Shown here: positions 1-7,377 of the stretch, piece by piece
Position numbering within the stretch: position 1 is the first letter of the stretch
How the letters are laid out: each line of letters begins with the position of its first letter
Source: Actinomycetota bacterium
Lineage (GTDB): Bacteria > Actinomycetota > Acidimicrobiia > Acidimicrobiales > JAHWKP01
Length of the DNA stretch: 7,377 nucleotides
NCBI GenBank assembly: GCA_019347775.1
Contig: JAHWKP010000088.1
Coordinates: 1-7,377 of the forward strand
Direction: 5' to 3'
The notes under the pieces: model-generated
The model's database searches: none
What the model was told of the DNA's origin: nothing
The model's input: the letters and a program-made list of their open reading frames with translations, nothing else
Position numbers and translations under genes: made by a program

Positions 1-198
1 GAGCTCACAGGGACAGTATCGGCGAAAGCAGTCCCCCAGCCTTGCCGGCCTTGGTCTCGGACGCATCGGGACCGCCAGCTTCAACGCGCCTGGAGCCCAG
101 CACACCGAGGTGCCGCTCGGCGCGGACCGCGAGTGGCGGCGGGCGACGGCTCGGCGGCGAGGGTGGCGAGTACCGAAGGTGTCGTACGGAGCGCCACC
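1..198. other. Left-edge stretch with no assignable gene
   Basis: I recognise nothing here in any of the six frames. Several frames stay open because of the high GC content, but none gives a motif or a family resemblance. On the minus strand this is where the C-terminal wing and dimerisation helices of the neighbouring MarR-type regulator should be encoded. None of the three minus-strand frames reads like that part of a MarR protein. It could be an unrelated fragment joined to the regulator, or the 3' end of an unrecognised gene cut by the window edge. Confidence 0.4.
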
Positions 199-468
199 TC
201 AGCGATCGCGGACGATAAGGCGGTCAGGCGCGAGCTCGACGAACGGTGCCTCCTCGAGCGCGGCGACGATGCGGCTCATCGTGGGCCCGGCGACCTGTTC
301 GGCCGCGGCCAGCTCGGTGAGCGTGCAGGGCCCACCGAACACCAACACCGACAAGGCTGACAGCCGAGCAGGCGTGATGCCTAACGACTCGTCGGCTCGT
401 CGCAGCCGGCGAACCAGGTGGATGGCGACCGAGTTCAGTTGCTGCGCCAGCTGGTTCGTCTGAGCCAC
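199..468 (-). CDS. MarR-family transcriptional regulator, C-terminally truncated
   Basis: Predicted winged helix-turn-helix DNA-binding regulator of 89 residues from a GTG at 468. That start is preferred over a TTG at 504 because an AAAGGGA Shine-Dalgarno sits 7 bases upstream and the TTG lies inside the operator palindrome. Residues 1-25 form the N-terminal helix (QLAQQLNSVAIHLVRRLRR). Residues about 30-45 match the typical SPARLSALSVLVFGGP segment. Residues 49-73 are the helix-turn-helix (TLTELAAAEQVAGPTMSRIV then AALEEA). Family members usually have about 140 residues. Here the protein stops at the start of the wing (PDRLIVRDR), so the wing strand and the last two dimerisation helices are missing, and no other frame restores them. 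It diverges from the VOC gene and probably controls it and itself through the shared palindrome. It may be a decayed gene or the edge of an assembly join. Family call firm, functionality doubtful. Confidence 0.72.
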   Translation of the reverse strand: MAQTNQLAQQLNSVAIHLVRRLRRADESLGITPARLSALSVLVFGGPCTLTELAAAEQVAGPTMSRIVAALEEAPFVELAPDRLIVRDR

Positions 469-475
469 AGTCCAG

Positions 476-482
476 TCCCTTT
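476..482 (-). promoter_or_regulatory. Ribosome binding site of the MarR-type gene
   Basis: On the minus strand this reads AAAGGGA, 7 bases before the GTG at 468. It decides the start codon in favour of GTG 468 over the upstream TTG at 504. Confidence 0.6.
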
Positions 483-494
483 CACCAACGCAAC

Positions 495-517
495 TAGATA
501 GCAAGGCTTGCTATCTA
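495..517. promoter_or_regulatory. Perfect palindrome, probable MarR operator
   Basis: The arms TAGATAGCAAG (495-505) and CTTGCTATCTA (507-517) are exact reverse complements around a single central G at 506. MarR dimers typically bind palindromes of this size in the divergent region beside their own gene. This one covers the -35 element and the whole spacer of the VOC promoter, and on the other strand the -10 element of the likely marR promoter. A bound repressor would block both. The palindrome is seen directly; the regulator assignment is inferred from position and family. Confidence 0.7.
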
Positions 518-523
518 TATAGT
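495..523 (+). promoter_or_regulatory. Promoter of the VOC gene, probably giving a leaderless mRNA
   Basis: A -35-like TAGATA (495-500), a 17-base spacer and a -10 hexamer TATAGT (518-523) are followed after 6 bases by the A of the ATG at 530. Transcription would start at or next to the start codon. This fits the absence of any Shine-Dalgarno sequence and the frequency of leaderless mRNAs in actinobacteria. The -35 match is only moderate. Confidence 0.5.
495..523 (-). promoter_or_regulatory. Possible promoter of the MarR-type gene
   Basis: Read on the minus strand, TATCTA (500-495) can serve as a -10 element, with a weak ACTATA (523-518) 17 bases upstream as the -35. The start would fall near 488, leaving a roughly 20-base leader that contains the AAAGGGA ribosome binding site. 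It would be the mirror image of the VOC promoter over the same operator. Elements are weak, so this is tentative. Confidence 0.3.
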
Positions 524-529
524 ATCGCC

Positions 530-943
530 ATGAACTCCGAAATCAGTGGCACCGTCGCCGGACTCCAGCAGGTCGCCCAACATGTCGAAGACCTTGACCG
601 AGCGGTCGACTTCTACCGCGACGTCCTCGGCCTGCGACTCATCACACGATTCGATCCACCCGGCCTTGCCTTCTTCGACCTCGGCGGTCCTCGCCTATTG
701 CTCGAGGCGGCAGCTCCCTCCGCGGTCCTCTATCTGCGGGTCGCCAACGTGGCCCAGGCGACCGAGCACCTGCGCGCCGCGGGCGTCACCATCGAAGGTG
801 AGCCGCACCTCATCCACACCGATCAGGACGGCCTTTTCGGGGCCGTTGGAGAAGAAGAGTGGATGGCGTTCTTCCGGGACTCGGAGAACAACCTGATCGG
901 GCTTTCCTCACCGCGGCCCGCCGGCCCGCCGGCGACTTCTTAA
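530..943 (+). CDS. VOC superfamily (glyoxalase/bleomycin-resistance fold) protein
   Basis: A 137-residue cytoplasmic protein with one vicinal-oxygen-chelate domain, usually a dimer in this family. The first beta-alpha-beta-beta-beta module is residues about 12-60, with the signature VAQHVEDLDRAVDFYRDVLGL (17-35), then FFDLGGPRLLLE (48-59). The second module is about 66-127, with YLRVANVAQATEHLRAAGV and the closing WMAFFRDSENNLIGL (111-125). Candidate metal ligands are H18, E59 and perhaps H93 or H96. The Glu that often follows the last Gly/Asn-rich turn (IEL in many relatives) is Gly here (IGL). Relatives include glyoxalase I, methylmalonyl-CoA epimerase, dioxygenases and thiol transferases, so the substrate cannot be named. 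The ATG at 530 follows a -10 box directly, with no Shine-Dalgarno. Divergent pairing with a MarR-type gene over a palindrome suggests induction by a small, possibly toxic or aromatic, compound. The last 10 residues are a Pro-rich tail. Confidence 0.85.
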   Translation: MNSEISGTVAGLQQVAQHVEDLDRAVDFYRDVLGLRLITRFDPPGLAFFDLGGPRLLLEAAAPSAVLYLRVANVAQATEHLRAAGVTIEGEPHLIHTDQDGLFGAVGEEEWMAFFRDSENNLIGLSSPRPAGPPATS

Positions 944-956
944 GCGGCGCGGAGGC

Positions 957-1714
957 TCAGGTCTTGGCCGGGGCGCGGAGGCTGGCGCGGATGTAGTCGC
1001 GGTTGAGCTTGGCGATAGTCCCGAGAGGGATCTCCTTCGGGCACACGGCCTCACACTCGCCGTGGTTGGTGCAGTTACCGAACCCCTCGGCTTCCATGGC
1101 GTCGACCATCGCCCGGGTGCGCTCGTAGCGCTCGGGCTGTCCCTGCGGCAGCACATTGAGATGGGTCAACTTGGCGGCCGTGAACAGCTGAGCCGCGCCG
1201 TTCGGGCACGCGGCGACGCAGGCGCCGCAACCGATGCACGCCGCCGCGGTGAAGGACTCGTCGGAGACGGGTCGAGGAACCGGCGTGAGATTCGCCTCCG
1301 GGGCGCTACCGGTCGCCACCGATATGTACCCGCCGGAAGCGATAATCCGGTCGAAGGCGCCGCGGTCGACGACGAGATCTCGCACGACGGGAAAGGCGGC
1401 GGAGCGCCAGGGCTCGACGAGGATGGTGTCGCCGTCGCGGTAGTGGCGCATGTGCAGCTGACAGGTTGTTGTGGCCCGCTGCGGTCCGTGGGCGATCCCG
1501 TCAATCATCACCCCACACTGTCCGCAGATGCCCTCGCGGCAGTCATGGTCGAACGAGATGGGCCCGTCCGGGTCGTCCGACATGATCAACGACTCGTTGA
1601 GCAGGTCGAGGGTCTCCAGGAATGACATGTCTTCGGTGACACCTTCGACCCGGTAGTCGACGAGCCGTCCGGGCGCATCGATTCCGGCCTGTCGCCACAC
1701 GCGGAGCTTGAGAT

Positions 1715-1718
<4 letters not shown>
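957..1718 (-). CDS. sdhB: Succinate dehydrogenase iron-sulfur subunit
   Basis: Electron-transfer subunit of complex II (253 residues). It passes electrons from FAD in SdhA to quinone at the SdhC membrane anchor. The N-terminal plant-ferredoxin-like domain binds [2Fe-2S] through C60, C65, C68 (CREGICGQC) and C86. The C-terminal domain has CIGCGACVAACP (161-172) and CTNHGECEAVCPKEI (216-230). By analogy with characterised SdhB, C161, C164, C167 and C226 hold [4Fe-4S], while C171, C216 and C222 hold [3Fe-4S]. All eleven cysteines are present. The GTG at 1718 overlaps the sdhA stop by four bases (GTGA) and has AGAGG 8 bases upstream. Longer in-frame starts would run into sdhA and read like shadow sequence. 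It is the last gene of the operon and ends 13 bases from the convergent VOC gene, with no clear intrinsic terminator. Reverse activity as fumarate reductase cannot be excluded from sequence. Confidence 0.97.
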
Positions 1719-3698
<1,980 letters not shown>

Positions 3699-3702
<4 letters not shown>

Positions 3703-4415
3703 CCGACGATTCCGGTCATGACGGCGAGAGGAAAGGAGATGTTTCCGGCCGTGACCACGAAGGCGAACACGCCGGCGAAGCTCCGCCGCATGGGATCGAA
3801 GCGGTTGTGGCTCCAGCCCAGACTCTGGAACAGCGACCAAAGCCCGTGATAGAGGTGCAGCCCGAGCGCCAGGTTGGCCACGATGTAGAAGATGGCCACC
3901 GGCCAGCGCTCGAAGCTGGCCACGACATTGCCGTAGACGTCGCCCCGGACGAAATCGGGATTTGCCTGGCCGCCAGTGAGGTCGAGCAGGTGGTACACGA
4001 TGAAGAGCAACACGATCACGCCGCCCCAGCGCATGGTGCGCGAGGCGAAGTTCGCCACCACGTAGTCCTGCTTCGTGTAGTCCGACGGCCGGGCCGCCCG
4101 GCTGGTCCGCGCCAACGACCACGCGGCGTGGACGTGCAGGATCAATGCGACCACCAGCACCGCCCGGCCGATCCACAAGAAGCCACCGCGGGGGAGCGCC
4201 GGCACTCCGATCTCCCGCAACCACTCGCCGTAGTGGTTCAGTGACGACTCGCCCAGGTAGATCTTGAGGTTCCCGAGCATGTGGGCCAGCACGTATCCGA
4301 AGCCGATCAGGCCCGTGAGGGCCATCACTACCTTCTTGCCGACGTCCGTGCCGTAGAACGAAACGGGCCAGGGCGCAACCCGTCGTTCGGCTTTCGGCGG
4401 TGCCTGGACGGCCAT
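3699..4415 (-). CDS. sdhC: Succinate dehydrogenase cytochrome b subunit (type B, single membrane anchor)
   Basis: Membrane anchor of complex II (238 residues), matching the fused di-haem cytochrome b558 family (as in Bacillus), which replaces separate SdhC and SdhD. Five hydrophobic helices are visible at about 29-47, 80-101, 130-148, 171-193 and 212-236. Histidines suitable as haem ligands sit in the first four: H45 (VLAHMLGN), H94 or H96 (LHVHAAW), H142 (VYHLLDLT) and H187 or H190 (GLHLYHGLW). Their spacing of about 45-50 resembles the Bacillus protein. This type generally works with menaquinone, which is inference here. The ATG at 4415 shares its A with the stop of the upstream patatin gene (TGATG), and the gene ends in an ATGA overlap with sdhA. 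It has only a weak Shine-Dalgarno, so translation is probably coupled. An adjacent upstream TTG at 4418 would add one residue. No separate sdhD is present or needed. Confidence 0.95.
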
Positions 4416-5293
4416 CAATCTGAGTATTTCACGCCGACCAGATCCCGCATCCGCCCTACGTGGCTCTCGCCCGCGTCCCGTCCGAGGGCCAGCGCGTCCG
4501 CGGCCCGGCTCCCGTCCAGCAGATCGATGCGAGCCTCGCGGAAGCCTTCGCCTGGGGTAATGCCCAGCGCTTCGACGCCGATGGCGCCCAGCGTCTCCGT
4601 TTCACCCGTCAGCCGGCCCGCCTGAGCTCGCCCGAGCCCCATGGCTCCGGCCATCGGCGAGAGGGCAAGGGCGTTCTCGACGCCGCATCCACCGAGCAGG
4701 TCGGCGTTGGTCGAGGACCAGACCCCGCCGTCGATGTGTAAGTCGCCGCCCAACTCCAGAGGAGCCGACTGGCCCGGGACGGTGCACGACCCGGCGATGG
4801 CGCGATGGAGGGGCTCACCGTCGCCCGACTCCCATGCGCACCGCGCGCCGTCATGCACTCGGCTGGTGATTACAAGGAGGCGCCCATCCGGCCAGTCGGA
4901 GCCGAACTCGGCCTCGAACGAGCTGAGCCGAGCCGGATCCTGGCGGGTCACCCGGGCCGCCACCTCGCCTACCTGAGCAGCCTGCTCCTCGGTCATTGTG
5001 GCCGGACGGGCCCATAGGCGCAGCGCCTCCGCGTACAGGCGGCGCTCGTCCGCGGACTCGAGGGAAAGGGCCCGGCCGGGCAGGGGCTCGCCGGACCGTA
5101 GGTGGGCCTCGAGATCGGCGAGCGAGCGGCCCCGCCGGAGCCAGGCGCCCAGCATCGAGCCCGCCGAGGTCCCGACGATGACGTCGGCCTCGCCAGCCGG
5201 GGGCAGGCCGGCATCTTCGAGGGCCCTGAGGACCCCAATTTCCCAGGCCATCCCCACTGGGCCCCCGCCGCCGAGCGCGAGGCCCCAAGTCAT
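4415..5293 (-). CDS. Patatin-like phospholipase family protein
   Basis: Predicted serine lipid acyl hydrolase of 292 residues using a Ser-Asp dyad. All patatin hallmarks are visible. The oxyanion loop is LALGGGGPVGMAWEIGVLRAL (G8-G11). The nucleophile elbow is GTSAGS, with catalytic S43. AIAGSCTVPGQSAPLEL precedes the dyad motif DGG with D188 (HIDGGVWSSTNADLL). There is no signal peptide or membrane helix, so it is probably cytoplasmic or peripherally bound. The substrate (phospholipid, lysophospholipid or another ester) cannot be read from sequence. I prefer the ATG at 5293, because it begins directly before the patatin core and has a TACTTT box just upstream; a TTG at 5302 would add three residues. 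It is the first gene of the apparent patatin-sdhC-sdhA-sdhB operon and its stop overlaps the sdhC start (TGATG). A link to succinate dehydrogenase is not a known feature of the family. It may adjust membrane lipids around complex II or merely share a promoter. Confidence 0.9.
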   Translation of the reverse strand: MTWGLALGGGGPVGMAWEIGVLRALEDAGLPPAGEADVIVGTSAGSMLGAWLRRGRSLADLEAHLRSGEPLPGRALSLESADERRLYAEALRLWARPATMTEEQAAQVGEVAARVTRQDPARLSSFEAEFGSDWPDGRLLVITSRVHDGARCAWESGDGEPLHRAIAGSCTVPGQSAPLELGGDLHIDGGVWSSTNADLLGGCGVENALALSPMAGAMGLGRAQAGRLTGETETLGAIGVEALGITPGEGFREARIDLLDGSRAADALALGRDAGESHVGRMRDLVGVKYSD

Positions 5294-5300
5294 CGTCGTC

Positions 5301-5306
5301 AAAGTA
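5301..5306 (-). promoter_or_regulatory. Possible -10 element for the patatin-sdhCAB operon
   Basis: The minus strand reads TACTTT, 7 bases before the ATG at 5293, consistent with a leaderless transcript since no Shine-Dalgarno is visible. No convincing -35 lies 17-18 bases upstream (GGTGCG or GGGTGC only), so this is tentative. Confidence 0.3.
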
Positions 5307-5320
5307 GGCTCTCCAACGGC

Positions 5321-7240
5321 GTGCGCACCCTTGGCAGATTCCTAATTACTTTCTTTCTCGCGGCTGCGGGCCTGGCCGTCGCGGCCATCTTGATGGCCCG
5401 ACCGGTGAGCGCGGTATTCACGGCCGCCGATTCGGGCGACTCCAACCGCCTCGAGGAGCTTGAGGAGCTCTCCCAGCGCTCCATCGTCTACACCCGCGAC
5501 GGCCAGACCATGGCGGTCCTGCGGGCCGAGGAGAACCGATCGCCGGTGCCGTTGGAGCGGGTGCCGCGACACCTGATCGACGCAGTGATCGCAGTCGAGG
5601 ACGAGCGGTTCTGGCGCCACGGCGGCGTCGACTTGCGCTCGACCGGGCGGGCCATCGTCAGCAACGTCGAAGCCGGCGATCTCACCCAGGGCGGGAGCAC
5701 GATCACCCAGCAGCTGGTCAAGAACACGCTGGTCACGCCTGAGCGCAGCTTCGGCCGGAAGATGAAAGAAGCCTCGCTCGCGATCCGGATCGAGGGCCAG
5801 CTTTCGAAGGAAGAGATCCTCGAGAAGTACCTCAATACGGTGTACTTCGGCAGCGGCTCCTACGGCGTGCAGGCCGCAGCCGAGACGTACTTCGGCGTTG
5901 ACGTGGAGCAGGTGACCGTGGGCCAGGCCGCTCTGCTCGCCGGCATCATCCGAAACCCGGTGGGTTACGAGCCCTTCCGCCAACCGGAGGCGGCCAGGGA
6001 ACGGCGCGAGCTCGCCCTCGACCAGATGGCTGACCAGGGTTACATCACCGAGGCCGAGGCCGACCGGCTGGCCGAGGAGCCGTTGCCGACCTCGCCGCAC
6101 GAGTTGCTGCCGCCGCCGAACGACTACTTCGTCGAGGAAGCAAAGCAGCGGCTCCTGGATGACCCGCGCCTCGGCGAAACAGCGCAGGAGCGCTACAACG
6201 CCGTGTTCAAGGGCGGTCTGAAGATCTACACCACGCTCGACCCGCGCATGCAGGCGATCGCCAAGGAAAAGGTCGACTCAATTCTTCCGAACAGCAACCG
6301 TGGGTTCACCGCCGCGCTGGTGACGCTTGAGCCTTATTCGGGCGCCGTGCGGGCCATGGTCGGGGGCCCGAACTTCGAACAGGCCAAATTCAACCTCGTG
6401 ACCCAGGGACTGCGCCAGCCGGGCTCGTCGTGGAAGCCCTTCGTGCTGATGGCGGCCATCGAGGCCGGCTACGGGCCCCGCAACAGCATCAACGGGACGT
6501 CGCCTTGCCCAGTGCGGGCCGGCGGACGCCCCTGGCTGCCGTCGAACTATGGCGAAGCGACCGGCGGGGTGGCCAGTGTCACCACCGCCCTGGCCAAGTC
6601 CTACAACTGCGCCTTCGTGCGCCTGGGCCTGAAGGTCGGGCTCGACAAGGTGACCGACGTGGCGCGCCGCCTCGGCATCACCAGCCCGCTCGATGACGTG
6701 CCGGCCATGACCCTGGGCACCGAGGAAGTACACCCCCTCGACATGGCCTCGGCCTACGGCACCATCGCCAACGACGGCATTCGCCACCAGCCCTTCTTCG
6801 TCGAGCGGGTCGAGGACCGGCATGGCAATGTCGTCTTCGAGGGGCCCGACGCCGGCGAGCAGGTGGTCGACGTGAACCACGCCCGCATCGCGACCCAGAT
6901 GATGCGCGCCGTGGTCAACGGCGGCACCGGGGGGCGTGCGTCCGTGCCCGGTCGCCAGGTCGCCGGCAAGACCGGCACTTCGCAGAACTGGGAGAACGCC
7001 TGGTTCGTCGGCTACACCCCGCAGCTGGCTACAGCGGTGTGGATGGGGTCGCCCGTGGGGAACGTCCCGATGGGAGGGATCACGGGCGGTAGCTATCCGG
7101 CTGCCATATTCGGCGCTTTCATGCGCCAGGCTCTCGACGGCGCGCCGGTGGAGGCGTTCAAGCTCCCCGACCCGAAGTCGATTCCAGGCGGCGGATTCAT
7201 CAGATCGGGAGGAGAGCCGGGGATGGTTGGCAAGTCCTGA
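5321..7240 (+). CDS. Class A penicillin-binding protein (bifunctional transglycosylase/transpeptidase)
   Basis: Polymerises lipid II into glycan strands and cross-links the stem peptides, outside the membrane. The protein has 639 residues from a GTG at 5321. That start is chosen because it directly precedes the signal-anchor helix (about residues 7-26, FLITFFLAAAGLAVAAILMA), leaving only a six-residue cytoplasmic tail. Upstream in-frame sequence is antisense to the patatin gene. The GT51 domain (about 70-245) shows catalytic E93 in EDERFWRHGGVD, GGSTITQQLVKN (124-135), RKMKEASLAIRIE with second Glu E150, and KEEILEKYLNTVYFGSGSYG. The transpeptidase domain (about 325-600) has SSWK (S369 nucleophile, K372), SYN (427-429) and KTGTS (550-554). 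It diverges from the patatin gene across 27 bases. The final roughly 19 residues (IPGGGFIRSGGEPGMVGKS) are read from sequence that on the other strand is clearly OppD-like, so the native C-terminal tail may have been replaced. Both enzymatic domains are complete. Confidence 0.93.
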   Translation: MRTLGRFLITFFLAAAGLAVAAILMARPVSAVFTAADSGDSNRLEELEELSQRSIVYTRDGQTMAVLRAEENRSPVPLERVPRHLIDAVIAVEDERFWRHGGVDLRSTGRAIVSNVEAGDLTQGGSTITQQLVKNTLVTPERSFGRKMKEASLAIRIEGQLSKEEILEKYLNTVYFGSGSYGVQAAAETYFGVDVEQVTVGQAALLAGIIRNPVGYEPFRQPEAARERRELALDQMADQGYITEAEADRLAEEPLPTSPHELLPPPNDYFVEEAKQRLLDDPRLGETAQERYNAVFKGGLKIYTTLDPRMQAIAKEKVDSILPNSNRGFTAALVTLEPYSGAVRAMVGGPNFEQAKFNLVTQGLRQPGSSWKPFVLMAAIEAGYGPRNSINGTSPCPVRAGGRPWLPSNYGEATGGVASVTTALAKSYNCAFVRLGLKVGLDKVTDVARRLGITSPLDDVPAMTLGTEEVHPLDMASAYGTIANDGIRHQPFFVERVEDRHGNVVFEGPDAGEQVVDVNHARIATQMMRAVVNGGTGGRASVPGRQVAGKTGTSQNWENAWFVGYTPQLATAVWMGSPVGNVPMGGITGGSYPAAIFGAFMRQALDGAPVEAFKLPDPKSIPGGGFIRSGGEPGMVGKS

Positions 7241-7377
7241 GTTCGATCACCTTCTAAACGTGGCACCGAGGCGAGAAGGCCAAGCGTGTATGGATGCCGA
7301 GGATCCTTGAAGACAGAGCGCATTGGGGCCGTCTCCACCACCGTCCCCGCGTACATCACATTCACTCTTCTCGTGAT
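7093..7377 (-). pseudogene. Fragment of OppD/DppD-type peptide ABC transporter ATP-binding protein (C-terminal part)
   Basis: The open frame enters from the right edge and carries the hallmark tail of oligopeptide/dipeptide transporter ATPases: VNVMYAGTVVETAPMRSVF, DPRHPYTLGLLASVPRLEG and LPTIPGSPPDLMNPPPG. In intact relatives this continues as a Cys-containing CPFxPRC segment. Here it changes after the Gly codon at 7185-7183 to IDFGSGSLNASTG, which is simply the antisense of the conserved end of the PBP gene, and the frame closes at 7093. The ATPase is therefore cut at about its last 60-80 residues. The Walker A, signature and Walker B parts would lie beyond the window, if present. Base composition to the right of the PBP stop is lower (78 G+C in the last 137 bases by my count) and codons such as TTA, GAA and GAT appear, unlike the neighbouring genes. 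It is a truncated remnant or one side of an assembly join. Confidence 0.8.
7178..7192. other. Junction between PBP gene and antisense oppD-like fragment
   Basis: Recognisable PBP protein sequence on the plus strand runs to about LPDPKSIPG (7162-7189). Recognisable OppD protein sequence on the minus strand begins at the NPPPG codons (7197-7183). The two homologies meet within about 10-15 bases in opposite orientations, which marks a recombination or assembly breakpoint. Confidence 0.6.

Noticed and set aside
1..6. GAGCTC (SacI site) at the first base as a cloning boundary
   Set aside because: A six-base site at the window edge is suggestive but easily coincidental in GC-rich DNA, and no vector sequence is visible.
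902..956. GC-rich inverted repeats between the VOC gene and sdhB as a bidirectional terminator
   Set aside because: Short G/C repeats occur (for example GCCGG/CCGGC within the VOC end), but there is no T-tract and the gap is only 13 bases, so the repeats are what such composition gives by chance.
3703..4224. N-terminal extension of SdhA upstream of ATG 3702
   Set aside because: It lies inside sdhC in another frame and has no SdhA character. The ATG at 3702 in the ATGA overlap gives the normal N-terminus.
5102..5320. N-terminal extension of the PBP from an ATG at 5102
   Set aside because: This part is antisense to the conserved nucleophile region of the patatin gene and would put a long Pro/Arg-rich tail before the signal anchor.

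Overview
The window is GC-rich bacterial chromosome, most probably from an actinobacterial lineage. The evidence is strong G/C preference at third codon positions, frequent GTG starts, promoters that seem to give leaderless mRNAs, and a type B (single membrane subunit, di-haem) succinate dehydrogenase. An uncultured Acidimicrobiia-like source would fit, but that is inference. No RNA gene, CRISPR array or insertion sequence was seen.

Layout from left to right. Bases 1-198 hold nothing I can assign. A MarR-family regulator (minus strand, truncated at its C-terminal end) and a VOC/glyoxalase-fold gene (plus strand) diverge from a short intergenic region. That region carries a perfect 11-base-arm palindrome lying exactly over the -35 element and spacer of the VOC promoter. 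The VOC gene converges on the end of a minus-strand operon, which in transcription order is a patatin-like phospholipase, sdhC, sdhA, sdhB (5293 down to 957). Its junctions overlap by 1 or 4 bases, so translation is probably coupled. The sdh genes encode a complete complex II: a five-helix cytochrome b subunit, a flavoprotein with the covalent-FAD histidine, and an iron-sulfur protein with all eleven expected cysteines. sdhA carries a one-base deletion near 2690 that shifts the frame in the middle of the gene. A bifunctional class A penicillin-binding protein diverges from the patatin gene across 27 bases and runs to 7240. At the right edge, the end of this gene overlaps an antisense fragment of an OppD/DppD-type peptide ABC transporter ATPase, whose homology stops abruptly near 7183.

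Functionally, the middle of the window is housekeeping respiration and the TCA cycle (succinate to fumarate, electrons to quinone), followed by cell-wall synthesis. The left end is a small accessory regulator/effector pair. I found no new multi-gene system. The best leads are the MarR-VOC operator architecture, the patatin gene placed first in the sdh operon, and three sequence breaks (truncated marR, frameshifted sdhA, PBP/oppD junction). The breaks could be real rearrangement or decay, or could reflect assembly or sequencing error.
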